From contig OZ271919.1 in NCBI GenBank assembly GCA_965602035.1, forward strand, positions 620,001-684,000: 64,000 bases of DNA, in the 5' to 3' direction. This document shows positions 17,073-25,534 of the stretch, in pieces. This DNA is from Natronospirillum sp965602035 (GTDB taxonomy: Bacteria; Pseudomonadota; Gammaproteobacteria; Pseudomonadales; Natronospirillaceae). The position numbers were made by a program, and so were the translations under genes. The notes under the pieces were generated by a model, which saw only the letters and a list, made by a program, of their open reading frames with translations, made no database searches and had not been told where the DNA came from. How positions within the stretch are numbered: position 1 is the first letter of the stretch; every line of letters begins with the position of its first letter.

Positions 17073-18914
17073 TCAGCCGGTAACCCGCCAGGTATGAGAT
17101 GCCAGTGCCTGGCTCAGCTCATTGAACGACAGCGGGTAGGACAACAGGTAGCCCTGTAGATAGTGACAGCCTTCGTTCATTATCCATTCCGCCTGTTCCG
17201 GGCGCTCAATGCCTTCGGCAACAACATCCAGAGACAGGCCTTTCGCCAGCCCCATTATGGCCCTGAGCATGGCGCACACGTCGGGGTCTTCCGGTATGTC
17301 GACCACGAATGACCGGTCAATCTTGAGTTTGTGGAATGGCAGGTATTTCAGGCGGCCGAGCGATGAGTAGCCGGTGCCAAAGTCGTCTATGGCCAGTTGT
17401 ACGCCCAGCTCGGCAATGCGCTGCAGGCTGGTGGCGATGCTGAAGGTATCGCCCTTCAGGGCGCCCTCGGTGACTTCGAGTTCCAGTTGGTCCCCGGTCA
17501 GTTCATGCGATGCCAACAGGTCGGACAGCATTTCCGGATAGCGCTGGTCGGTCAGTTGATAGCCACATAGATTTACCGCGACGCGGGTTTTCAGGCCGCG
17601 CTGTCTGAGACGGCTGAGGTCGCGACAGACCTGTCTCAGTACGTAGTCATCTATTTCCGGCATCATGCCGGCACGGCTGGCAAATGGCAGGAAGTCGCCC
17701 GGTGGCATCAGCCCGCGTTCGGGGTGATTCCAGCGCACCAGTGCTTCCATGTAGGCCATGTCGCGCGTACCCGGTACCAGTACCGGCTGATAGTGAACCG
17801 CCAGGGTCTGCTGTGCCATGGCTTCGCGCAGCTCGCTCTCGAGTGTGACCCGGCGTGCCCGCTGGTCGCTGAGGGCCTTGGTGAAAAAGACCACCGAATC
17901 CCCACCCTGAGCCTTGGCCTCGAGCATGGCTGCCTCCGCTTCCTGCACCAGCTCGTGGGCGTTCTGGGTCGTGTGCAAGGCCACGCCCAGACTGCCTGTA
18001 ATGCTGAGCTGGCGCGACGCAATATAGATCGGTTCGCTGATGGCGCGGCGAATCGCTGCCAGTTTGTGCTTCGGGTGCTCGTGATTGTGCCGATGGTCCC
18101 GGAACACAACGGCAAATTCATCCTTGCTGAGCCGGGCGACCATATCGTCGGCCGAGCCGGTATCGGCGAGTCGGCGGGCAATCGCGCGGGCCACATCCTG
18201 GGTTGCCGCCGGTCCGAGCGCTTCGGTAACCGCCTTGAATCGATCAAGGTCGATCCAGACCAGGTTCAGCGGGGCGGAGTCAGCCGGGGCGCGCAATTCG
18301 GCCTTGAGCTTGCGGTGCAGTGATTTGATGTTGGGGAGACCGGTCACGTCGTCATGGTGGGCGAGGTGATCCAGCCGCTGCTGTCCTTCGAGCCAGTCCT
18401 CCTGCAGATTGATCAGGCTGATGGTCTCGGCGATCATGGTCGCCAGCGCCTGTTCCTGCACGGACCAGTCGCGGGTTTCATGCATGGCGCTGACGCACAG
18501 CATGCCGTGAACGCAATCCACACCATAAACCGGCAGGGCCAGCAGGGCACCGATACCATGCCGATTGGTCGCGTCGTCGCGGAATTCTGCTGCAAGGGGG
18601 TCAGTGCGTACGTCAGACACGTCGATAATGCCCTGTTCCAGCAGGTGGGCGAAAAATACCGGGCAATTTTCGTCCGTGATACTCCGTCTCGGCCATTCAT
18701 GGCCCGATTCGGTGGCATACATCACAACGCAGCTCAGCCGATGCTGCTCCGGGTCCATTCGCCAGACGGTGACCCGCTCGGTTCTCAGTACCCGACAGCA
18801 GAACTCGGCCAGCGCATACAGCTTCTGCTGACGGGGCTTGCGAAGAAATTCCGCCGTATGGACGAGTCCGGACAATTCCCGGTGGTAGGCCGGAAACGGT
18901 TCCCCGCCCGTCAT
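17073..18914 (-). CDS. GAF-GGDEF-EAL protein, probable c-di-GMP phosphodiesterase
   Basis: A 613-residue cytoplasmic protein. The order is an N-terminal GAF domain (about 20-175), GGDEF domain (about 185-345) and EAL domain (about 355-605). The GGDEF signature is degenerate (LSKDEF) and no RxxD inhibitory site precedes it, so cyclase activity is unlikely. The EAL domain is complete: MEALVRW, Asn in VNLCGYQL, Glu in LEVTEG, the Asp pair in IDDFGTGYSSL, Lys in LKIDRSF, Glu in VAEGIE and Gln in LQGYLLSYP. It is therefore predicted to degrade c-di-GMP under control of a GAF ligand. It starts 88 bases after the trmJ stop. Confidence 0.88.
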   Translation of the reverse strand: MTGGEPFPAYHRELSGLVHTAEFLRKPRQQKLYALAEFCCRVLRTERVTVWRMDPEQHRLSCVVMYATESGHEWPRRSITDENCPVFFAHLLEQGIIDVSDVRTDPLAAEFRDDATNRHGIGALLALPVYGVDCVHGMLCVSAMHETRDWSVQEQALATMIAETISLINLQEDWLEGQQRLDHLAHHDDVTGLPNIKSLHRKLKAELRAPADSAPLNLVWIDLDRFKAVTEALGPAATQDVARAIARRLADTGSADDMVARLSKDEFAVVFRDHRHNHEHPKHKLAAIRRAISEPIYIASRQLSITGSLGVALHTTQNAHELVQEAEAAMLEAKAQGGDSVVFFTKALSDQRARRVTLESELREAMAQQTLAVHYQPVLVPGTRDMAYMEALVRWNHPERGLMPPGDFLPFASRAGMMPEIDDYVLRQVCRDLSRLRQRGLKTRVAVNLCGYQLTDQRYPEMLSDLLASHELTGDQLELEVTEGALKGDTFSIATSLQRIAELGVQLAIDDFGTGYSSLGRLKYLPFHKLKIDRSFVVDIPEDPDVCAMLRAIMGLAKGLSLDVVAEGIERPEQAEWIMNEGCHYLQGYLLSYPLSFNELSQALASHTWRVTG

Positions 18915-19002
18915 CTGCGACCGCTCCGACGGTCGTTTCTGTTAAACGCACGCATCACTGCGGTTCGTACAGCACTCTGCACAAACAGACTCCTCTGAAT
19001 CG

Positions 19003-19755
19003 TTATTTTCTGTCCTGAATAGTGTCTAGCTTACCACGGCTCAGTGCCTTGATGGCCCCAAGCAGGGTATTCAGTTCCTTGCGATTGGGCCGGGCACGCT
19101 TGAATACGGTCTTCAGCCTCTGCATCGTGCGGCCCGCTGGGTCACGGCTGAGAAATCCATTGGCCCGCAGCCCGTCTTCCAGTGTCTGGTAGAAATGCTC
19201 CTGAGTGGCATTATCCGGGTAGTCGAAGGCTTCCGCCGGTTCATCAGCAACCGGTACTCTCTGAGCCATGAAGAGTTCGTAACAGATCACCTGCAACGCC
19301 TGCGAGAGGTTCAGCACCGGGTAGTCCGGGTGAGCCGGTATCATCATGTGGGCGTGACACTGCAGGATGTCTTCGTTGTGAAGCCCCATGCGCTCGCGAC
19401 CGAACACAATCGCCACGGGGTGTTGTTCCGCTTCGGCCACCATCCGCGGGGCCCACTCCCGGGGCGTACCCTGAGGCAACTGAAATTCCCGACCCCGTGC
19501 AGACGTACCTATGACCCAACCGCAGTCCGCAATTGCTTCCTGCAGAGAGTCTACAACCCGTGCGTCGGCGAGAATGTCTTCGGCCTGGCCGGCCCGGGCG
19601 GTCGCCTCGTCACTGGGAAATTCCCGCGGCCGAACCAGCACCAGCTCGGTCAGCCCCATGTTTTTCATGGCACGGGCTGCGGCACCGATATTGCCGGGGT
19701 GGAATGTCTGCACGAGCACGATTCGCAGGCCGGACCGGGCGGACTCATCAACCAT
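19003..19755 (-). CDS. trmJ: tRNA (cytidine/uridine-2'-O-)-methyltransferase TrmJ
   Basis: A 250-residue SPOUT-class enzyme that uses S-adenosylmethionine to methylate the ribose at position 32 of tRNA anticodon loops. It shows the N-terminal VLVQTFHPGNIGAAARAMKNMGL signature, IVFGRERMGLHNEDI for the cofactor knot, and PVLNLSQALQVICYEL. The C-terminal extension (about 165-250) is typical of TrmJ. Its start overlaps the corB stop by eight bases, so it is translationally linked to that gene. TrmJ sits beside iscR in enterics, but not here. Confidence 0.93.
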   Translation of the reverse strand: MVDESARSGLRIVLVQTFHPGNIGAAARAMKNMGLTELVLVRPREFPSDEATARAGQAEDILADARVVDSLQEAIADCGWVIGTSARGREFQLPQGTPREWAPRMVAEAEQHPVAIVFGRERMGLHNEDILQCHAHMMIPAHPDYPVLNLSQALQVICYELFMAQRVPVADEPAEAFDYPDNATQEHFYQTLEDGLRANGFLSRDPAGRTMQRLKTVFKRARPNRKELNTLLGAIKALSRGKLDTIQDRK

Positions 19756-21019
19756 TGGTGTCTGCCCGTAGCTTGGCCGCCGTTACTGTGTTGTTGTGGA
19801 CCTGCAGAATCTCGACCTGATAACTCCCGATGCGCATACTCATCCGGGAGTCCGGAATGTCTTCCAGTTGTTCAATGATCAGGCCCGAGAGTGTCTTGGC
19901 GCCGTCAACCGGCAGGTTCCAGTCCAGTACGCGGTTGATTTCCCGGATATTGGCTGTGCCGTCGATGACATAGGAGCCATCGCTCTGCGGGTGAATGTCC
20001 TTGTTGTTGTCTGCAATGTCGGTGGTGAACTCGCCGACAATTTCTTCGAGAATGTCGTCCAGGGTAACCAGCCCCTGCACGTCGCCGTATTCATCCACCA
20101 CCAGGCCGATGCGCAGTTTCTTGCGCTGAAAGTTCACCAACTGGGTCTGGAGGGGCGTCATTTCCGGCACAAAATAAGGGTCACTGGCCTTGCGTGACAG
20201 CATGACCTTCGACGGCTCCTGGCTGGTCAGGAATTCCGCTGCATCCCGGATATGCAGTATGCCGATGACCCGGTCGAGATCGCCCTTGTACAGCGGCAGT
20301 CGGGTGTAGGCGCTCTGGTTGAGCTGAGCCCGGATGTCGTCGATGCTGTCATCGAGGTTGATTCCCGCAAGCTCATTGCGGGGGATCATAATGTCCTCGA
20401 CCGTGACATTGTCGAGGTCGAGTATCCCCAGCAACATGTTCTGTCGTTTGCCGGCCAGGCTGCCGCCCGACGCCGATACCATGGTCCGCAGTTCATCGGT
20501 ATTCAGCGCCTCATGGTCTGTTTGCGAGAGGCGGATATTGAGCACCCACATGAGCAGGCGCGATATGGCATTGATCAGCACCACGGCCGGGTAGAGTACG
20601 GTCAGCAGTGGCCTCAATACCCAGGCTGCAGGGAACGCAATACCCTCAGGGTGCTTGGCCGCCAGGGTCTTTGGCGTGACCTCCGAGAACACGAGGATAA
20701 CGAGCGTCAGAATGCCGGTCGCCATCGATATAGCCAGGTTCTGGTTGTCCGGATAAAGCCGGATCGCAATGACGGTCGCGAGCGCGCTGGCCGCGATATT
20801 GACCAGATTGTTCCCGATCAGGATGACACCGATCAGGCGCTCTGGGAGGTCCAGCAGATCACGGACAAGACGGGCCGATCGGTGGCCGGTGTCAGCCTGG
20901 TGGCGGAGTCGGTACCGATTGATCGCCATCATCCCGGTTTCGGAACTCGAGAAGAAGGCGGAGCAGATCAGCAGCCCGACCAGTGCACCGAACAGTACAC
21001 TGAGGGGAATTTCGTTCAA
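19748..21019 (-). CDS. corB: HlyC/CorC (CNNM/CorB) family membrane protein with CBS pair
   Basis: A 423-residue protein. The N-terminal DUF21/CNNM domain (about 1-190) has several membrane segments and the FFSSSETGMMAINRYRLRH motif. A CBS pair follows (about 205-325, with EDIMIPRNEL and KVMLSRKASDPYFVPE), then a CorC_HlyC domain (about 335-415, LVVDEYGDVQGLVTLDDILEEIVGE). Members take part in magnesium or cobalt efflux and Mg homeostasis. The neighbourhood corB-ypjD-ffh is conserved in gammaproteobacteria, which supports a CorB/YfjD assignment over the soluble CorC. It overlaps trmJ downstream; ypjD lies 125 bases upstream on the same strand. Confidence 0.9.
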   Translation of the reverse strand: MNEIPLSVLFGALVGLLICSAFFSSSETGMMAINRYRLRHQADTGHRSARLVRDLLDLPERLIGVILIGNNLVNIAASALATVIAIRLYPDNQNLAISMATGILTLVILVFSEVTPKTLAAKHPEGIAFPAAWVLRPLLTVLYPAVVLINAISRLLMWVLNIRLSQTDHEALNTDELRTMVSASGGSLAGKRQNMLLGILDLDNVTVEDIMIPRNELAGINLDDSIDDIRAQLNQSAYTRLPLYKGDLDRVIGILHIRDAAEFLTSQEPSKVMLSRKASDPYFVPEMTPLQTQLVNFQRKKLRIGLVVDEYGDVQGLVTLDDILEEIVGEFTTDIADNNKDIHPQSDGSYVIDGTANIREINRVLDWNLPVDGAKTLSGLIIEQLEDIPDSRMSMRIGSYQVEILQVHNNTVTAAKLRADTNG

Positions 21020-21144
21020 TGCGGGGCGCGTCCTCTGTTGCGCAGACCAGCCGAGGTTTTAGCTGTGCGGTGTTCAAATGTCAAGGCACAGTCCGGGGCT
21101 TCCGGGCTGCATGGATGGGGTCGCCGATACCCCGAATGCCGGCG

Positions 21145-21921
21145 TCAGCCGAGAATGGTCTCAAGCACTATTTTTGACCCGAGAAAGCCGAGGCTCAGCA
21201 GGGCGTAGCCGCCGATCAGACTGCGCAGCGCAATGACTGCGCGCCAGCCGTAGACATGATGCCCCCAGAAAAGTACCGCGAAGAGTGCCCAGGCCGCCCC
21301 GGTGAGAATTGTCTTGTGGGCAATCTGTTGGCCGAAGAAGTTCTCCACCGCCACAAAGCCGACCAGGATTGCCAGGGTCAACAACACAAAGCTAACCCAG
21401 GCAAGCTGGTACTGGATGCGTTCCATGGTCTGCAGCGGCGGCAGCTTTTTCAGAAAGCCATCAAACTGGTGACGCTTCAGGTGCCGGTCCTGAACACGAA
21501 CGACGATGGCGTAGACCAGTGTGAGGGTAAACATGGCGTAAGAGAGCAGGGCCAGCATGACGTGTGTGATCAGGCCGAAACCGGCGGCTCTGGCCTCGTA
21601 CCCGGTTTCCAGGAATGCACCACCGAGCAGTGCCAGGGCAACTCCGGGCAACACCCAGGCCCCGAGGTTGATGGCGCCACGGCGCATGGAGTTCAGGGTG
21701 ATCAGTGTACCCAGCATGAGTCCGATCAGTGAGATGACCTGAAACAACCCCAGGTTCAGCCCCTGTGGCTGCCAGAGTGAACCCTGCAGGCTGAGGGCGT
21801 GCATCAGCACAGCAACAACCAGTTGGAGGCGGATGCCGCGGTGGCCGAGCGGTCCCTGGCCGGGCAGGGCGTGCTGGACAGTTATCAGCCCATACAGAAC
21901 GGCGGCGATCACAGCGAGCAC
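21145..21921 (-). CDS. ypjD: inner-membrane cytochrome c assembly-like protein YpjD
   Basis: About 258 residues of the CcmC/CcsA-like heme-handling family, with roughly eight membrane segments and a late WGHHVYGWRA whose histidines may bind heme. In E. coli YpjD sits beside corB and ffh as here; its role is undefined. I chose a GTG start at 21921 with GAGAGGAGAACCC immediately upstream. The much longer open frame, which reaches back to 22638, runs antisense through ffh and is rejected as an artefact; the true length then equals that of known YpjD proteins. Confidence 0.82.
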   Translation of the reverse strand: MLAVIAAVLYGLITVQHALPGQGPLGHRGIRLQLVVAVLMHALSLQGSLWQPQGLNLGLFQVISLIGLMLGTLITLNSMRRGAINLGAWVLPGVALALLGGAFLETGYEARAAGFGLITHVMLALLSYAMFTLTLVYAIVVRVQDRHLKRHQFDGFLKKLPPLQTMERIQYQLAWVSFVLLTLAILVGFVAVENFFGQQIAHKTILTGAAWALFAVLFWGHHVYGWRAVIALRSLIGGYALLSLGFLGSKIVLETILG

Positions 21922-21972
21922 GGGTTCTCCTCTCAGTCTCTCTGGCTGGTAGATGCAGATCGGTCTGATCAG

Positions 21973-21978
21973 TATACT
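21973..21978. promoter_or_regulatory. shared palindromic -10 box of divergent ypjD and ffh
   Basis: AGTATACT (21972-21979) is self-complementary, so TATACT reads as a good -10 box in both directions. The ffh ATG lies 33 bases to the right and the ypjD GTG about 50 bases to the left. Candidate -35 boxes are only half-conserved: TAGATG for ffh and TTTCAC for ypjD, each with a 17-base spacer. Use of one -10 by both genes would make their transcription mutually exclusive at any instant. Confidence 0.4.
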
Positions 21979-22011
21979 GCACAGCCAAACAGGGTGAAAC
22001 TTGGATAGCCA

Positions 22012-23409
22012 ATGTTCGGTAATCTCACGGAGCGGCTGGGCTCGTCGCTGAAGAAAATTTCGGGTCAGGCGAAGCTGACCGAAGACAACATCAAGGACAC
22101 ACTGCGTGAAGTCCGCATGGCGCTGCTGGAAGCCGACGTCGCGCTGCCGGTGGTCAAAGACTTCATTTCCGGCGTGCGCAGCAAGGCCCTGGGGCAGGAC
22201 GTTGCGCGCTCGCTGAATCCGGGCCAGGCCTTTCTGAAAATTGTGCAGAAAGAGCTCGAGCGGGTCATGGGCGAGACCGGCGAAGGCCTCAACCTGAACG
22301 CTCAGCCCCCGGCAGTCATCCTGTTGGCGGGTCTGCAGGGGGCCGGTAAAACCACCACGGCCGGCAAGCTGGCACGGTACCTCATCGAGCGTGAGAAGAA
22401 GTCCGTCGCCATGGTCAGCGCTGACGTCTACCGCCCGGCGGCCATTGGCCAGTTGGAAACACTGGCCGGCCAGGTGGAAGCGACCTTTATTCCATCCGGT
22501 GAGAAGGACAAGCCCGAGGCCATTGTCAAAAAGGCCCTCAAGGAAGCCCGCAAGCAGTTTGCTGATGTACTGATTGTCGATACGGCAGGCCGGTTGGCTG
22601 TTGATCAGGACATGATGGACGAAGTGAGCGCCTTGCATAAGGTCGCCTCACCCGTGGAAACATTGTTCGTGGTTGATGCCATGACAGGTCAGGATGCAGC
22701 GAATACGGCGCAGGCGTTCAACGAGGCGCTGCCGTTGACCGGTGTCATTCTGACCAAGGCCGACGGTGATGCCCGTGGTGGTGCGGCACTCTCGGTGCGC
22801 CATGTAACGGGCAAACCGATCAAGTTCATGGGGATGGGGGAAAAGCTGGACGCGCTCGAGCCGTTCTACCCGGATCGGGTGGCCTCTCGGATACTCGATA
22901 TGGGCGATGTGCTGTCGCTGATCGAAGAGGTTGAGCGCAAGGTCGACCGCAAAAAAGCAGATCGTCTGGCGAAGAAGATCCGGAAGGGTAAGGGCTTCGA
23001 TCTGGAAGATTTCCGTGACCAGATCCAGCAGATGAACAACATGGGCGGTATTGCCGGCCTCATGGACAAGATGCCGGGCATGGGGCAGATGAAGGAAGCC
23101 GCCAGCCAGCGAATGAATGACGGCATGTTCAATCAGATGGAGGCGATCATCAACTCGATGACCATACTGGAGCGCCGTTATCCAGACCGTATCAATGGGT
23201 CACGGAAGCGCCGAATCGCCACGGGTTCCGGCACCCAGATACAGGATGTGAACCGTCTGCTGAAACAGCACAAGCAGATGCAGAAAATGATGAAAAAAGC
23301 CGGCAAGAAAGGCGGCATGAAGAACATGATGCGCGGGATGGAAGGCATGATGCCACCCGGCGGGGGCGGTGGTCTGCCTCCGGGCGGCGGTATGCCGCCC
23401 TTCCGCTGA
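22012..23409 (+). CDS. ffh: signal recognition particle GTPase Ffh (SRP54)
   Basis: A 465-residue protein that binds 4.5S RNA and hydrophobic signal sequences and delivers ribosomes to FtsY at the membrane. The N domain (about 1-85) precedes the GTPase domain, with GLQGAGKTTTAGKLA (about 105-119), DTAGR and TKADGDARGG. The methionine-rich M domain (about 300-435, many Met in GIAGLMDKMPGMGQMKEA and MQKMMKK) carries the RNA-binding helices. The last 30 residues are a Gly/Pro-rich tail (MMPPGGGGG...). The cognate SRP RNA gene is also in this window at 43222. It ends 12 bases from the convergent pyrI. Confidence 0.97.
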   Translation: MFGNLTERLGSSLKKISGQAKLTEDNIKDTLREVRMALLEADVALPVVKDFISGVRSKALGQDVARSLNPGQAFLKIVQKELERVMGETGEGLNLNAQPPAVILLAGLQGAGKTTTAGKLARYLIEREKKSVAMVSADVYRPAAIGQLETLAGQVEATFIPSGEKDKPEAIVKKALKEARKQFADVLIVDTAGRLAVDQDMMDEVSALHKVASPVETLFVVDAMTGQDAANTAQAFNEALPLTGVILTKADGDARGGAALSVRHVTGKPIKFMGMGEKLDALEPFYPDRVASRILDMGDVLSLIEEVERKVDRKKADRLAKKIRKGKGFDLEDFRDQIQQMNNMGGIAGLMDKMPGMGQMKEAASQRMNDGMFNQMEAIINSMTILERRYPDRINGSRKRRIATGSGTQIQDVNRLLKQHKQMQKMMKKAGKKGGMKNMMRGMEGMMPPGGGGGLPPGGGMPPFR

Positions 23410-23421
23410 TAGCGGGCTGCG

Positions 23422-23874
23422 TCAGGCAAAGAGCTGCGAGTGGAACGGCCGCTCGCAGTAGTGGCAGACCAGGTTGATCCGTTCGCCCATTGGCACCACG
23501 CTGAACTGCGACTGTACCGGTTCCATGTGTGATATGCAGTTGCCATTCGGGCACTCAAACAGCCCGGTGATTCTGGACGGCAGCGACATCGCAAACTTGC
23601 GCACGATCTTGTAGTCATCAATGATGTTCACGGTCGCATCGGGCGCGAACAGCGCCATGTCGTAGGCCTCTTCCTCTGAAAACAACCAGTCGTCGACCTT
23701 GACCAGGTCCTTGGTGCCCATGGCGCCACTGGGCAGGTTCAGGCCCGCGGTCAGACGCGCCGTGGGTGAGAGTTTCTGTACCCGGTGGACGATACGTATA
23801 CCGTTGCCCGCCGGGATATGGTCAATAACGGTACCGCGGTATATAGCCTCGACCTGAAGTTTATGTTTGCTCAT
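23422..23874 (-). CDS. pyrI: aspartate carbamoyltransferase regulatory chain
   Basis: A 150-residue PyrI. The N-terminal allosteric domain begins LQVEAIYRGTVIDHIPAG, where CTP and ATP bind. The C-terminal zinc domain has the cysteines CPNGNC and CHYC, which hold the catalytic-chain interface. It confers nucleotide feedback on PyrB. Its start overlaps the pyrB stop by four bases, so the chains are coupled. PyrI occurs in enterics, vibrios and some oceanospirilla but not in pseudomonads, which helps place the organism. Confidence 0.96.
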   Translation of the reverse strand: MSKHKLQVEAIYRGTVIDHIPAGNGIRIVHRVQKLSPTARLTAGLNLPSGAMGTKDLVKVDDWLFSEEEAYDMALFAPDATVNIIDDYKIVRKFAMSLPSRITGLFECPNGNCISHMEPVQSQFSVVPMGERINLVCHYCERPFHSQLFA

Positions 23875-24806
23875 CCGGCGACCTCATCGAGTGCAGAATT
23901 CATCAGCAGCGCGAGCAGAGCCATGCGTGCGTAAACGCCGTTTTCCGCCTGCGTGAAATAGTAGGCATGCGGTGTACTGTCGACATCGGTGGCGATCTCG
24001 TCCACGCGGGGCAGGGGGTGGAGTATGCGCAGATGCGCCGGCGCATGGCGCAGCATGTCGGCGCTCAAGCGGTAGCGGGACGCCATGTTGATGTACTCGG
24101 TGGGGTCGAAGCGCTCCTGCTGGAGCCGTGTCATGTAGATCACATCCACCTCGGGGATGACCGCATCCAGGCTGGTCGCCCGCTCATACTGCACGCCCGC
24201 CGCCGTCAGTTCATCGAGCAGATATTCGGGCATGTCGAGTGAGGGCGGCGATATCAGATAGAACTGACACCCGAACAGGGAGCATGCCTGCGCCAGTGAA
24301 TGCACGGTGCGACCGTATTTAAGATCGCCGGCCAGCGCGATTTTCAACCCATCGAGCCGGCCCTGACATTCGTAGAGGCTGAACAGGTCGAGCAGTGTCT
24401 GGGTCGGGTGCTGGTTGGCGCCGTCACCCCCGTTTACAACCGGCACGTCCGAGAACTCGGCGGCCAGCCGAGCGGCGCCCTCTCTCGGGTGTCGCATGAT
24501 AATGCCATCGGTGTAGGAGGCGATCATGCGAATGGTGTCGGCCAGGCTTTCGCCCTTTTTTGCCGAGGTGTTGCTGCCGTCGGCAAAGCCGATCAGCTCG
24601 CCGCCCAGCCTGTGAACAGCCGTTTCAAACGACAGACGGGTCCGGGTGGATGGCTCAAAAAAACAGCTCGCAAGTACTCGGTTCTTCAGCCAGGGTCGGA
24701 TATGCCCGTTCTTGATCGTCGCCGAGGTGCGGACGATCAGCTCAAGATCAGCCCGGTCCAGATCCTTGATCGACACGATATCACGCTGAAACAGTCGGTT
24801 GGTCAT
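23871..24806 (-). CDS. pyrB: aspartate carbamoyltransferase catalytic chain
   Basis: A 311-residue enzyme that joins carbamoyl phosphate and aspartate, the committed step of pyrimidine synthesis. The carbamoyl phosphate loop FFEPSTRTRLSFE lies at about 50-62; KKGES, the HPTQTLLDLFS block and HPLPRVDEI follow. The length is that of the PyrI-associated type. A CGGGAG site precedes the ATG. The 240-base upstream region, shared divergently with the comEA-like gene, contains no obvious UTP-sensing attenuator with a T-tract like that of E. coli pyrL; a TACACT sequence may be its -10. Confidence 0.97.
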   Translation of the reverse strand: MTNRLFQRDIVSIKDLDRADLELIVRTSATIKNGHIRPWLKNRVLASCFFEPSTRTRLSFETAVHRLGGELIGFADGSNTSAKKGESLADTIRMIASYTDGIIMRHPREGAARLAAEFSDVPVVNGGDGANQHPTQTLLDLFSLYECQGRLDGLKIALAGDLKYGRTVHSLAQACSLFGCQFYLISPPSLDMPEYLLDELTAAGVQYERATSLDAVIPEVDVIYMTRLQQERFDPTEYINMASRYRLSADMLRHAPAHLRILHPLPRVDEIATDVDSTPHAYYFTQAENGVYARMALLALLMNSALDEVAG

Positions 24807-25048
24807 TCGGTCTCCCGGTTGGCATCTCCCGTGGGCGTTATTCAGGCTGCGCGCAGCGTCCGAACTCGTGGTCCCGCGGTGGAGTTACCCAGTGTAGCGC
24901 CAATGTGAGGTTCAGGAAATGCCCCGAACCCCGGGTTCAGTTTGTGGTCGGTTCTGACCCGCGGGGCAGTGACCGGGCGTCCTGCGCCGGCTAGGGTTTC
25001 CGGGTCGATTGCGATCGACAGGGAATCCATTATCAGGGAGAACTGACC

Positions 25049-25408
25049 ATGTTTTATCAAATGATTGCCAACACCAATGCACAATTGCACGTCCGTCGCC
25101 GGCTGATCGGTGTTCTGCTTGCGGTCTGTCTGCTCGGGCTGCTGTCTGGTGCAGCGATTGCTCAGGATGCAGCAACGGAAGACACATCGGTGCCGGCGCC
25201 GCTATCGGTCAATGTGAATCTGGACGATGCACTGACGCTGTCCGATCTGCTCACCGGCATCGGGCCGGCCCGGGCTGACGCCATTGTTGAATTTCGTGAA
25301 ACCAACGGGTTGTTCCGTGCGCCCGAGGACCTGCTGGCAGTATCGGGTATCGGCCCGGCCACTCTGGAGAGCATTCGGGCGCAGCTTGAATTCAGTGTGC
25401 CGGAGTAG
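25049..25408 (+). CDS. exported ComEA-like helix-hairpin-helix protein
   Basis: A 119-residue protein with a signal peptide (RRRLIGVLLAVCLLGLLSGAAIAQ, cleavage likely after AIA). The mature part has two HhH motifs: SVNVNLDDALTLSDLLTGIGPARADAIVEFRE and FRAPEDLLAVSGIGPATLESI. This is the DNA-binding domain of ComEA-type competence proteins, which act in the periplasm during DNA uptake. The usual core begins 'VNINTA', here replaced by VNVNLDD. No other competence gene is adjacent, as is common in gammaproteobacteria. A GGGAGAAC site precedes the ATG. Confidence 0.82.
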   Translation: MFYQMIANTNAQLHVRRRLIGVLLAVCLLGLLSGAAIAQDAATEDTSVPAPLSVNVNLDDALTLSDLLTGIGPARADAIVEFRETNGLFRAPEDLLAVSGIGPATLESIRAQLEFSVPE

Positions 25409-25424
25409 CCGGCACCGGTGTGAT

Positions 25425-25448
25425 TTCGGGTGCCCGCAGGTGCCCGAA
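25425..25448 (+). terminator. possible weak terminator after comEA-like gene
   Basis: TTCGGG and CCCGAA form a 6-bp stem around a 12-base loop, followed by CCTGTTGATTTTCC, which is only moderately T-rich. It lies between the comEA-like gene and the pheS promoter. Confidence 0.3.
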
Positions 25449-25473
25449 CCTGTTGATTTTCCTTGCCATTCAG

Positions 25474-25501
25474 TTGCGTATTTCAGCGAGTGCCCTATAG
25501 T
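25474..25501 (+). promoter_or_regulatory. promoter of pheST-ihfA operon
   Basis: TTGCGT (25474-25479), a 16-base spacer and TATAGT (25496-25501). Transcription would begin near 25508, leaving only about 27 bases before the pheS ATG at 25535. That is too short for a phenylalanine-rich leader peptide and attenuator of the E. coli pheM type. Confidence 0.5.
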
Positions 25502-25534
25502 ACGCGGATTCGGAAACGATCAGTTGGAATTGGC

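Noticed and set aside
21922..22638. N-terminal extension of the ypjD open frame to 497 residues
   Set aside because: It runs antisense through ffh; the GTG at 21921 has a strong ribosome binding site and gives the family's usual length.
24807..25048. Possible pyrBI attenuator with leader peptide
   Set aside because: No stem followed by a T-run and no pyrimidine-rich leader open frame could be identified before pyrB.
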